DNA from: Propionibacterium sp.
GTDB taxonomy: Bacteria; Actinomycetota; Actinomycetes; Propionibacteriales; Propionibacteriaceae
NCBI GenBank assembly: GCA_012837465.1
Contig: DURG01000149.1
Location: 1-5,329, forward strand
Reading direction: 5' to 3'
DNA length: 5,329 nt
Every line of letters starts with the position of its first letter. The stretch's first letter is position 1. Of the stretch, positions 1 through 5,329 are shown in pieces. The position numbers and the translations under genes are program-made. Under the pieces are notes generated by a model. The model did not search any database. It was not told the DNA's origin and worked only from the letters and a program-made list of their open reading frames with translations.

Positions 1-57
1 GCTCGCGGCTCAGGAAACGGTCACAATTCAGCACCCTCCGAGCTGTGGGCTGTCGGC
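1..57. other. Region downstream of the DUF624 gene, no gene supported
   Basis: The 57 bases after the DUF624 stop show no terminator hairpin. The operon may therefore continue beyond the left edge, where a glycoside hydrolase or regulator would be a common neighbour of such clusters. This is inference from family context only. Confidence 0.4.
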
Positions 58-663
58 TCAGGCGACGCGGGAGAGGGGACCGCGGATCACGAGGATCACC
101 AGGTACAGCGGCAGGGCGAAGCCGAGGATGGCCATCGCGGCCAGCCAGATGGCCCAGATCGACGGGTCGAGGTAGAGCAGCAGGGCGGGGATGGTGAGGA
201 AGACCAGCGCCAGTGCCGTGCGCGGCAGGTGGCCCACACCGAGCAGCGCGGCGAGCTTGCCTGCTCGTCGGAAGGGCAGGGCCTTGCCGGCCAGCGGGAA
301 GAACCACACCGCCCAGATCGCCAGCAGGAGGACCCCGACGATCACGCCGGTCTGGGCGGCCAGCGCGCCCCAGCCGTCCATCCGGCCGAGCGCCCAGAAC
401 TCCCAAGCGAGCAGAAGGCCGGCACCCAGGACGATGAACCAGCCCAGGGTGGCGGCCTTCCAGCTCGCTCGGAAGTGGCGCAAGTACGTGCGCACCACGC
501 CTGAGCCCTCGTCGTTGATCAGTTCGAGCAACGTGGCGTGGGACGCGGCCAGCGCCGCCCCGGCCGTGACCACGGGCAGCGAGGTGAGGATGAGCAGGAC
601 GTTGACCAGCACCACGTCCGCGGCGAGGGCCAACGCCTGCATCACCTTCGAGTCAGGATTCAT
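58..663 (-). CDS. DUF624 (YesL-like) integral membrane protein
   Basis: This 201-residue protein has about five hydrophobic segments (roughly residues 13-38, 70-92, 103-124, 147-164 and 169-194). The N-terminal pattern of a hydrophobic helix followed by SLPVVTAGAALAA is the hallmark I recognise for the DUF624/YesL family, and the length is normal for it (about 200 aa). The family's biochemical role is not established; its members are repeatedly found beside sugar ABC transporters and glycoside hydrolases, as here. It is the last gene I can see in the operon, 10 nt after the MalG-type permease stop. The start is odd: AGGAG (664-668) touches the ATG with no spacer, and an in-frame TAG just upstream rules out an earlier start. 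Met8 (640-642) is a possible later start. Translation probably depends on coupling to the gene before it. Family call fairly sure, function unknown. Confidence 0.85.
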   Translation of the reverse strand: MNPDSKVMQALALAADVVLVNVLLILTSLPVVTAGAALAASHATLLELINDEGSGVVRTYLRHFRASWKAATLGWFIVLGAGLLLAWEFWALGRMDGWGALAAQTGVIVGVLLLAIWAVWFFPLAGKALPFRRAGKLAALLGVGHLPRTALALVFLTIPALLLYLDPSIWAIWLAAMAILGFALPLYLVILVIRGPLSRVA

Positions 664-677
664 CTCCTAGACATCAT
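660..677 (-). other. Five-codon mini-ORF bridging permease stop and DUF624 start
   Basis: On the minus strand, ATG ATG TCT AGG AGA TGA encodes MMSRR. Its first ATG overlaps the permease TGA as ATGA (674-677), and its TGA overlaps the DUF624 ATG as ATGA (660-663). The AGG AGA codons also supply the only Shine-Dalgarno-like sequence for DUF624. I infer a possible termination-reinitiation bridge. The arrangement is directly visible; its use by ribosomes is not shown. Confidence 0.35.
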
Positions 678-1594
678 CCCTTGACGGAGCCGGCAACCAC
701 GCCTTCGATGATGTGCTTCTGCGCGAACAGGTAGAAGATCACGATCGGGATCACCGCCAGCACCAGCATGGCCATCATGGTGCCCATGTCACGGTTGCCG
801 TTGGAGCCGACGAACTGCTGCACCACCACGGGGATGGTCTTGAAGCGCGTCGACAGGCCGATGACCAGGTAGGGCAGCAGGTAGTCGTTCCACACCCACA
901 TGGCGTTGAGGATCGCCACCGTGATCGAGACCGGCTTCAGGATGGGGAAGACCACCTGGAAGTAGGTCTGCACGGGCGAGCAGCCGTCGATGTAGGCGGC
1001 CTCCTCGATCTCGAGCGGGATGGACTTCACGAAGCCGGAGAAGATGAACACCGACAGGCCCGCGCCGAAGCCCAGGTACAGCACCACCATGCCCAACGGA
1101 TTGGACAGGCTCAGCATGTCGGCCAGCTTCACCGTCGGGAACATCACCATCTGGAACGGGATGACCATGGAGAACACCAGCAGGTAGTACAGCGCCGTCG
1201 TCCACCACGTCTTGATGCGGGTGATGTAGTAGGCCATCATCGCGCAGAAGAACACGATGACGCCGACGGAGGCGACGGTGATGAAGAACGACCAGCCGAT
1301 GGCCTCGAGGAAGTTCTGCTTCGTCAGGCCGGTGATGTAGTTCGAGAAGCCCGCCCACATGTCGCCGACCGGCACCGCGAACGGATCCGAGCTGATGGAG
1401 AACTTCTGTTTGAAGGAGTTCAGGACGATGAACACGATGGGGCCGAGGAACACCACGACCAGCGCCACCAGCAGCACGTAGATGGCGGCCAGGCCGACGG
1501 TGCGGCCGGGGCGCCCTGGACGCTTCTCCTGCGGGGCGGCGATGACGGGGCCACCGACGGCGGCGGCGTTTTCTGCAATGGACGGAGCGCTCAC
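674..1594 (-). CDS. Carbohydrate ABC transporter permease, MalG type
   Basis: This 306-residue inner-membrane permease forms one half of the channel of a CUT1-type sugar importer. About six helices are visible (near residues 34-59, 101-124, 132-155, 165-188, 222-244 and 271-291). The cytoplasmic EAA loop that docks the ATPase is clear: E198-A-A, G204 and P217 in the context EEAAYIDGCSPVQTYFQVVFP. The C-terminus IIEGVVAGSVKG is typical of MalG-like subunits. The first 30 residues are a polar, proline- and arginine-containing tail (PQEKRPGRPGR), which is common in actinobacterial versions. The start is GTG at 1592-1594, overlapping the MalF-type stop by 4 nt (GTGA), with AGGGAGG (1602-1608) 7 nt upstream. 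The two permeases should therefore be translationally coupled and made in equal amounts. Family call is firm; the transported sugar cannot be named. Confidence 0.95.
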   Translation of the reverse strand: MSAPSIAENAAAVGGPVIAAPQEKRPGRPGRTVGLAAIYVLLVALVVVFLGPIVFIVLNSFKQKFSISSDPFAVPVGDMWAGFSNYITGLTKQNFLEAIGWSFFITVASVGVIVFFCAMMAYYITRIKTWWTTALYYLLVFSMVIPFQMVMFPTVKLADMLSLSNPLGMVVLYLGFGAGLSVFIFSGFVKSIPLEIEEAAYIDGCSPVQTYFQVVFPILKPVSITVAILNAMWVWNDYLLPYLVIGLSTRFKTIPVVVQQFVGSNGNRDMGTMMAMLVLAVIPIVIFYLFAQKHIIEGVVAGSVKG

Positions 1595-2436
1595 GCCTCG
1601 ACCTCCCTGCTCCGGGTGGCGCGCAACTGGATCAGCGCGATCGCCACGACGACGATGACGAACAGGACCGCCTTGGCCTGGCCGACGCCCTGCCTACCGA
1701 TCTGGGAGAACATCGTCTTGACGATGTTGAGCGCCACCATCTGGGTGCGGTCCATGGGCGCGCCGTCGGTCAGGGCGAGGTTCTGGTCGAACATCTTGAA
1801 CGAGCTCGACAACGTGAGGAACAGGCAGATCGTGATGGTCGGCATGATCATCGGGATCGTGACGTTGCGCAGGGTCTGCCACCTGCCCGCGCCGTCGATG
1901 GCGGCGGCCTCGTTGAGCTCGGTCGGCACGTTCTGCAGGCCTGCGATGTAGATGACCATCATGTAGCCCACCTGCTGCCAGTTCACCAGGATGATCAGGC
2001 CGATGTAGCCGTACTTCCAATCAGCCACCAACGTGGTGCCGTAGTTGGCCAGCACCGCGTTGATCATCGACTGCCAGGTGTAGCCCAGCACGATGCCGCC
2101 GATGAGGTTGGGCATGAAGTAGATGGTGCGGAAGATGTTGGTGCCGCGCAGCTTCTGCGTCAGCAGCTTCGCGATGGTGAAGGCGAACAGGTTGACCGTG
2201 ATCACCGACGCGACGACGACCAGGATGGTGAACCAGAACGAGCCGAGGAACCCGTCGTTGGGGTCCAGCGCCCGCTGGTAGTTCTGCAGCCCCACCCATT
2301 CGGCGTTGGTGATGGTGGTGAACTTGGTGAACGACAGGTACAGGCCGATGAAGAACGGTGCCAGGAACGCGATCAGGAATGCGGCCGACGTTGGCAACAC
2401 GAACAGCGGAAAGTACTTCTTCAGTGATCTCTGCAT
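1591..2436 (-). CDS. Carbohydrate ABC transporter permease, MalF type
   Basis: This 281-residue protein is the partner permease of the MalG-type subunit. Six helices are predicted by eye (about 9-37, 66-92, 102-122, 144-168, 195-213 and 252-272). The EAA loop reads E176-A-A-A-I-D-G182 and continues to P195 and P199, which is the ATPase-contact signature of this family. It lacks the long periplasmic P2 insertion of enteric MalF, as usual for Gram-positive CUT1 permeases of about 280-300 aa. The ATG at 2434-2436 is preceded by AGGGAG (2444-2449) with 7-nt spacing. It sits 96 nt after the binding-protein stop, with a strong stem-loop in between, and its stop overlaps the next permease start by 4 nt. 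Substrate unknown. Confidence 0.95.
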   Translation of the reverse strand: MQRSLKKYFPLFVLPTSAAFLIAFLAPFFIGLYLSFTKFTTITNAEWVGLQNYQRALDPNDGFLGSFWFTILVVVASVITVNLFAFTIAKLLTQKLRGTNIFRTIYFMPNLIGGIVLGYTWQSMINAVLANYGTTLVADWKYGYIGLIILVNWQQVGYMMVIYIAGLQNVPTELNEAAAIDGAGRWQTLRNVTIPMIMPTITICLFLTLSSSFKMFDQNLALTDGAPMDRTQMVALNIVKTMFSQIGRQGVGQAKAVLFVIVVVAIALIQLRATRSREVEA

Positions 2437-2486
2437 GTGATGACTCCCTATGTCCCCGTCGGCGTCACTGCCGGGGAACGGGGCGA

Positions 2487-2515
2487 TGGGGCGGGCCGGT
2501 CAACGGCCCGCCCCA
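2487..2515 (-). terminator. Intercistronic 12-bp stem-loop after the solute-binding protein gene
   Basis: This is a perfect inverted repeat: TGGGGCGGGCCG (2487-2498), a 5-nt loop (2499-2503) and CGGCCCGCCCCA (2504-2515). It begins 17 nt after the binding-protein stop and ends 50 nt before the MalF-type ATG. No U-run follows on the minus strand, so it is not a standard intrinsic terminator. Because the gap to the permease is short and all genes are co-oriented, I favour partial termination, or protection of the upstream mRNA 3' end, giving more binding protein than permease. This is known for the malE-malF intergenic region of enteric bacteria; here it is inference. Confidence 0.7.
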
Positions 2516-2532
2516 CACGCTGGTGGGCGCGA

Positions 2533-3873
2533 TCAGTTGCCGCCGACGGCGGCCTTCTCGGTGGCCCAGTTGTCGACGACGCCCGACACCACGGCGTCCC
2601 ACTCCAGGTTGCCGGAGGCGTACTGGGCGAGCAGCTGCGCGAAGTCGTCCTTGAACTTGGACGACGGCATGGTGGTGAAGACCCACGGCACGGCCGTCAG
2701 GTCGTCGTTGGTGATGTAGCGGTTGATCTCCTTGGCCAGGGGATCAGAGGGCGTGTTGTCGCCGAAGGCCTTGAACGGGGCGATGAAACCCAGGTCCTCG
2801 GTGACGTACTTCATGCCGTCCTCGTCGGTGAACAGCCAGTTGATGAAGTCGATGGTGGCCTGCTGGTCAGCCTCGCTGGCCTCCTTGTTGACGGCCATGA
2901 AGGCCTCGGTGCCAACGTTGATGCCAATCTTCTCCTCGCCCTCGTGGCCGACGTAGATGGGGAGGAACTTGATGTCCTCCTCAGCAACCGAGTTGCCCTC
3001 GACCTCGCTGATCTGGCTCCACGCCCAGTTGCCGTTCTGGACCATGGCGGCCTTGCCGGTGGCGAACTCGGCCATCGAGTCCGTGACCGTCTTCGACGGG
3101 GCCAGGGTCTGCTCGACGGTGGAGTTGGTCAGGTACAGGTCGAAGATGTTCTTGAACTCCTCGTTGAACGAGAACTTCAGCTCCTCGGCATCGGTGATGC
3201 CGTCGGCCTCGTACTCGTAGTACAGCGGGGTGTTGAACAGGTGGGTCTGCCAACGCCAGGCCTCACCGGTGGCCAGCGACGTCGAGGCGAACACGCCGTC
3301 GAGGCCGAGGTCCGCCTTGCGGGCCTGCATGTCGTCGGTGACTTCCTTCAGCTTCGCGAAGTTGTTGATCTCGTCCATGGAGGCGGCCTTGGCCCCGTCC
3401 ATGGCGAAGTAGTCACGCATGATCGCGTCGTTGTAGATGATGCCGAAACCCTCGACGGCCAGCGGCACGCCGTAGACCTTGCCGTCCTCACCCTTGAGCG
3501 CGAGCCCCGGATCGCTGAGGTCCTTGGCGAAGTCCGTCTCGGTGAGATCGGCGGCGTAGTTCTGCCAGCTCACGAGGCCGACGGGGCCGTTGATCTGGAA
3601 CAGGGTGGGGGCGTCGGACTTCGTCATCTCGGCCTGGAGCGTCTGCTCGTAGGTGCCGGAAGCGGCGGTGACGACCTTGACCTCGACGCCGGTCTCCTCG
3701 GTGTACTTCTCGGCGATCTCGCCGTAGGTCTCCTCGGATTCGGGCTTCCAGTTGAGGAAGTACACGGAGCCTTCGCCGTCTCCGCTGCCCTCGTCGTTGC
3801 CGCAGGCGGCCAGGCTGCCGACGGCAAGCGTCGCAGCGGCTGCCAGCGCGATGGTGCGCTTCATGTTCTTCAT
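2533..3873 (-). CDS. Carbohydrate ABC transporter solute-binding lipoprotein
   Basis: This 446-residue extracytoplasmic binding protein (SBP_bac_1/SBP_bac_8 type) would capture the substrate and deliver it to the two permeases encoded downstream. The chosen start gives a textbook lipoprotein signal: M-K-N-M-K-R, a hydrophobic stretch (residues 7-20) and the lipobox L21-A-A-C24. Cys24 would be lipidated, followed by a short Gly/Ser/Asp/Glu linker. Family features include the first-lobe start VYFLNW (37-42), GKVYGVPLAVEGFGIIYN (131-148) and GKAAMVQNGNW (273-283). Length is normal (about 420-450 aa). The mature protein is rich in Asp and Glu. GAGGAG (3887-3892) lies 13 nt from ATG 3873, slightly long; an in-frame TTG at 3880-3882 with 4-nt spacing is an alternative adding three residues. 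Residues encoded upstream toward 3990 do not look like protein. The ligand, probably an oligosaccharide, cannot be specified. Confidence 0.95.
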   Translation of the reverse strand: MKNMKRTIALAAAATLAVGSLAACGNDEGSGDGEGSVYFLNWKPESEETYGEIAEKYTEETGVEVKVVTAASGTYEQTLQAEMTKSDAPTLFQINGPVGLVSWQNYAADLTETDFAKDLSDPGLALKGEDGKVYGVPLAVEGFGIIYNDAIMRDYFAMDGAKAASMDEINNFAKLKEVTDDMQARKADLGLDGVFASTSLATGEAWRWQTHLFNTPLYYEYEADGITDAEELKFSFNEEFKNIFDLYLTNSTVEQTLAPSKTVTDSMAEFATGKAAMVQNGNWAWSQISEVEGNSVAEEDIKFLPIYVGHEGEEKIGINVGTEAFMAVNKEASEADQQATIDFINWLFTDEDGMKYVTEDLGFIAPFKAFGDNTPSDPLAKEINRYITNDDLTAVPWVFTTMPSSKFKDDFAQLLAQYASGNLEWDAVVSGVVDNWATEKAAVGGN

Positions 3874-3886
3874 GTGAATCAAGTCA

Positions 3887-3892
3887 CTCCTC
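3887..3892 (-). promoter_or_regulatory. Ribosome binding site of the solute-binding protein gene
   Basis: GAGGAG on the minus strand is the only strong Shine-Dalgarno match upstream of the lipoprotein signal. It supports initiation at ATG 3873 (13 nt away) or TTG 3882 (4 nt away), and excludes the longer frame that begins near 3990. Confidence 0.7.
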
Positions 3893-3910
3893 AGGTGATC
3901 CGGTACTCGT

Positions 3911-3948
3911 GCCCCTGCATCGGGGCCTCGGATGATCGGCCCGAGCCC
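3911..3948 (-). promoter_or_regulatory. Leader hairpins upstream of the solute-binding protein gene
   Basis: Two adjacent stem-loops can form in the presumed mRNA leader. One pairs GCCCC (3911-3915) with GGGGC (3922-3926) across a 6-nt loop. The other pairs CTCGG (3927-3931) with CCGAG (3941-3945), extended after a one-base bulge by GGG (3922-3924) with CCC (3946-3948). A competing pairing of GGGCC (3923-3927) with GGCCC (3938-3942) would exclude the first hairpin. All lie 18 nt or more upstream of the ribosome binding site. A regulatory role is inference; the transcription start is unknown. Confidence 0.3.
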
Positions 3949-3964
3949 AACATCGGTCGCGGTT

Positions 3965-3984
3965 CGATCACGCCGATTTGATCG
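3965..3984. promoter_or_regulatory. Inverted repeat, candidate operator of the sugar operon
   Basis: This is a perfect 6-8-6 inverted repeat, CGATCA-N8-TGATCG, 92-111 nt upstream of the binding-protein ATG. Position and symmetry suit a dimeric regulator. No sugar regulator gene lies next to the operon within the window, so the binding partner is unknown. A short repeat of this size can occur by chance. Confidence 0.3.
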
Positions 3985-4001
3985 TGCCACAAGTCGTTGC
4001 C

Positions 4002-4012
4002 GAACAGTGTTC
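4002..4012. promoter_or_regulatory. Short palindrome GAACAGTGTTC upstream of the operon
   Basis: This is an 11-bp palindrome with 5-bp arms (GAACA/TGTTC) around one central base, about 130-140 nt upstream of the binding-protein ATG. It could be a second operator half-site pair or chance. It does not match the actinobacterial LexA box, which has a 4-nt spacer between GAAC and GTTC. Confidence 0.2.
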
Positions 4013-4120
4013 AGAGTGGGTCACGGTTCTACAACGATTTTGCTCGTTCAAATTCTTCCGCTGGTGGGCGGCTCTTTGGTGGACGGGACCAGTGGGGCGA
4101 TTCCGCCAGTCGTGGGCTGC

Positions 4121-4714
4121 CTACTGGTGGGCGTCGGGCCGACGGCGCAGCGGCGCGAGCGCGACCAGCCCCGTGTAGATGGCCGCGGATCGCTCGGACG
4201 GATCCTCCTGCGTCTCGACCCCCGCGGAGGCCGCCTCCGGATCCTCCTCGAACTCCTGCACGATGCCGTGGAGGCGCGCGGCCAGCGCCCGCGCCTGATG
4301 CCGGGTCAGTTGCAGGGAGGTGGCCTCGGAGTGGGCGAGCGTCTCCGAGCCGTCGGCCATGGCCTCGATGATCGCCTGCTGCACCTCTGAATGGATCAGG
4401 CCGAGCGACGCGGCCGTGGCCGTGCGGTAGGCCGCATCGTCCTTGAGGAGGCCCAGGTCTGCGTTGATGTCGGGCCGGCCCAGCTTCCACACCCGCTCCC
4501 GCGCATCGCGGGCCAGTTCGGGCGCCTCGACCAGGATCCCCACATCCGCGAGGGTGCGCAGATGGAAGCTGATCGAGTTGACCGGCTCGCCCAGTTCCGA
4601 GGCGATGTCCGTGGCCCTGGCATGCCCGAGTCCGTTGACGACGGCGATGATGCGCCAGCGCAGCGGGTGGGACATGGCCTTCATCATCGCCGGGTTGGCT
4701 GCCGGTGTGCTCAT
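4121..4714 (-). CDS. ArsR-like winged helix-turn-helix transcriptional regulator
   Basis: This 197-residue DNA-binding protein has an N-terminal winged-helix domain at about residues 12-80. The segment AMSHPLRWRIIAVV is the typical first helix of ArsR-type regulators, ATDIASELGEPVNSISFHLRTLADVGIL is split here as helix 2 (34-42) and recognition helix (about 46-58), and residues 61-78 form the wing. The remaining 110 residues are helical and acidic, without a domain I recognise. There is no cysteine in the whole protein, so classical thiol-based metal sensing is unlikely. It faces an MFS transporter gene across a short gap containing paired palindromes, so control of that transporter is the likely job. 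Start: ATG 4714 has only a poor Shine-Dalgarno sequence, but a TANNNT box sits exactly at -12 to -7, suggesting leaderless translation. Met10 and Met11 are alternatives. The fold is firm; ligand and targets are inferred. Confidence 0.88.
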   Translation of the reverse strand: MSTPAANPAMMKAMSHPLRWRIIAVVNGLGHARATDIASELGEPVNSISFHLRTLADVGILVEAPELARDARERVWKLGRPDINADLGLLKDDAAYRTATAASLGLIHSEVQQAIIEAMADGSETLAHSEATSLQLTRHQARALAARLHGIVQEFEEDPEAASAGVETQEDPSERSAAIYTGLVALAPLRRRPDAHQ

Positions 4715-4720
4715 GCCCCG

Positions 4721-4726
4721 AGATTA
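4721..4726 (-). promoter_or_regulatory. Probable -10 box of a leaderless promoter for the regulator
   Basis: TAATCT on the minus strand matches the actinobacterial TANNNT consensus. It occupies exactly positions -12 to -7 relative to the A of ATG 4714, as expected if transcription starts at the start codon. The -35 region (around 4744-4749, TCGCAC) is weak. The absence of a good ribosome binding site agrees with leaderless initiation. Confidence 0.45.
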
Positions 4727-4755
4727 GTCCCTGGAAGGAAAGTGTGCGAGATACA

Positions 4756-4779
4756 TTGCACAAGAATACTTGCGCAAGT
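4756..4779. promoter_or_regulatory. Paired palindromic motif, candidate operator of the regulator
   Basis: Two copies of TTGCRCAAG (TTGCACAAG at 4756-4764 and TTGCGCAAG at 4770-4778) are separated by 5 bp. The second lies in a perfect 12-bp palindrome ACTTGCGCAAGT (4768-4779); the first is the same palindrome core with one change. They sit immediately before the MFS reading frame and 42-64 nt upstream of the regulator ATG. Binding by the adjacent winged-helix protein is inferred from position and symmetry. Confidence 0.55.
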
Positions 4780-4781
4780 GA

Positions 4782-5329
4782 GGCACCTACCTCCTGTGGC
4801 TGGCGGGCGATACGGCCCAGCAACTCGGGCTCGGCCTGGGCAGCTTCGCCATGCCGCTGCTGACGTTGATCGTCACCGGCTCACCCACCGTCGCTGGCAC
4901 GGTGGGGGCTGTGCAGTTGGTGGGCGGCGTCGTCGGCTTTCTGCCCGGTGGCGTGCTCGCCGACCGGTTCGATCGCCGAATCCTGCGTGCCTGGTCCGCT
5001 GGGATCGGGCTCGCCTTGTCCCTCTGGTTGGCGGGGTTGGCTGCGTTCGGCTGGCTCGACGTGTGGTCGCTGGTCAACATCGGCTTCCTGCTCCAACTGC
5101 GAGCCAGCCTGTTCACCCCGGCCTCGGAGGCCATGCTGCGCACCGTGGTGCACAAGCGGCAGTTGGCGCAGGCCGTGGCCAACAACCAGGGCCGCGACGC
5201 CGCAGTCTCGCTCGTCAGTGGCCCACTCGGCGGAGTGCTCCTCGCCTGGGGCCACAGCGTCCCGTTCATCGGGCAGGCGCTGTCCTTCCTCGTGATGTGG
5301 CTGACCAACCAGCGCATCGGCGGTTCCCA
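4782..5329 (+). CDS. MFS transporter, N-terminal part, start unclear, cut by window edge
   Basis: The open frame encodes at least 182 residues of a major facilitator superfamily permease, resembling the drug/metabolite exporter (MFS_3/DHA3) branch. Visible features are helix 1 (LLWLAGDTAQQLGLGLGSFA), the motif-A loop between helices 2 and 3 (GGVLADRFDRR), and a helix 4-5 region with FTPASEAMLRTVV, QLAQAVANNQGRD and VSGPLGGVLLAW. The stated left end is simply the codon after an in-frame TGA (4779-4781). No ATG, GTG or TTG occurs in frame until ATG 4851, which would remove most of helix 1. Possible explanations are a rare CTG start (4794, with GAGG 10 nt upstream), a one-base indel or nonsense change after GTG 4778 or TTG 4770, or a sequence error. 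It diverges from the regulator gene and is probably controlled by it. Family call sure; intactness uncertain. Confidence 0.8.

Larger units (their letters stand above)
3874..4120. other. Intergenic region between the regulator and the sugar operon
   Basis: This 247-bp stretch contains no credible coding region. It must carry the promoter of the transport operon, but I could not identify a convincing -10/-35 pair. Nor is there a convincing terminator for the regulator: only 4-bp stems occur (GGCG/CGCC at 4096-4107 and CCGC/GCGG at 4058-4071), and neither has a U-run. The part near 4030-4060 is visibly more AT-rich than its surroundings, which suits a promoter. Confidence 0.5.

Noticed and set aside
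1..34. Start of a further minus-strand gene at GTG 34, preceded by GGAGG (35-39)
   Set aside because: The Shine-Dalgarno sequence abuts the GTG, and only 11 codons are visible before the window edge, too little to support a gene.
2437..3981. Plus-strand 514-codon open frame antisense to the binding-protein gene
   Set aside because: It is a GC-bias shadow: it lies opposite a gene with clear lipoprotein and family features, its translation has low complexity (rich in V, G, L, H, D), and no ribosome binding site or family match is seen. The same applies to the plus-strand frame at 713-1951 opposite the permeases and the minus-strand frame at 4029-4823 overlapping the regulator.
3874..3990. N-terminal extension of the binding protein to an ATG at 3990
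   Set aside because: The 39 extra residues would bury the lipoprotein signal internally, and the good ribosome binding site lies at 3887-3892, inside the extension.
4002..4012. GAACAGTGTTC as a LexA (SOS) box
   Set aside because: Actinobacterial LexA sites need a 4-nt spacer between GAAC and GTTC; here it is 3 nt, and the flanks do not fit.
4058..4107. Terminator for the regulator gene
   Set aside because: Only 4-bp stems are found (4058-4071 and 4096-4107), with no following U-run.
4061..4133. 10-bp direct repeat CTGGTGGGCG at 4061-4070 and 4124-4133
   Set aside because: Short and GC-rich, with one copy inside the regulator's coding end; no attachment-site or mobile-element context, so chance is likely.
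4724..4786. Minus-strand 20-codon ORF upstream of the regulator, starting GTG 4786 after AGGAGG (4788-4793)
   Set aside because: The spacing is only 3 nt, the AGGAGG is the complement of MFS coding sequence, and transcription of the regulator probably starts downstream of it.

Overview
The window is a GC-rich stretch with GTG starts, tight 4-nt gene overlaps and probable leaderless initiation. This fits a high-GC Gram-positive actinobacterium; Propionibacteriaceae is only a guess from the look of the proteins. It contains one complete carbohydrate-uptake operon on the minus strand, then a minus-strand winged-helix regulator facing a plus-strand MFS transporter gene that runs off the right edge.

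The uptake operon reads right to left: a lipoprotein solute-binding protein (start 3873, stop 2533), a MalF-type permease (2436 to 1591), a MalG-type permease (1594 to 674) and a DUF624/YesL-like membrane protein (663 to 58). The binding protein would capture an oligosaccharide or similar solute at the cell surface, and the two permeases would form the transmembrane channel. No ATP-binding subunit is encoded here, so a shared MsmX/MsiK-type ATPase from elsewhere is presumed. A perfect 12-bp stem-loop (2487-2515) lies between the binding-protein and permease genes, where it could keep binding-protein mRNA in excess. The permease genes overlap by 4 nt. A five-codon mini-ORF bridges the last permease to the DUF624 gene. 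The substrate cannot be read from the sequence.

The 247-bp gap between the regulator and the binding-protein gene (3874-4120) has no credible gene. It holds two short inverted repeats and two adjacent, mutually exclusive leader hairpins in front of the binding-protein ribosome binding site.

The right end holds an ArsR-like winged-helix regulator (4714 to 4121) without cysteines, a probable leaderless promoter for it, and a paired palindromic motif TTGCRCAAG in the divergent gap, which is a good candidate operator. The facing MFS gene is clear at protein level, but its reading frame is closed by a TGA at 4779-4781 and has no ATG/GTG/TTG before 4851, inside helix 1. It either uses an unusual start or has a damaged 5' end.

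I see no CRISPR array, RNA gene, insertion sequence or phage feature, and no clear evidence of a novel system. The most interesting points are small-scale: the MFS start, the paired operator motif, the mini-cistron before DUF624 and the intercistronic stem-loop.
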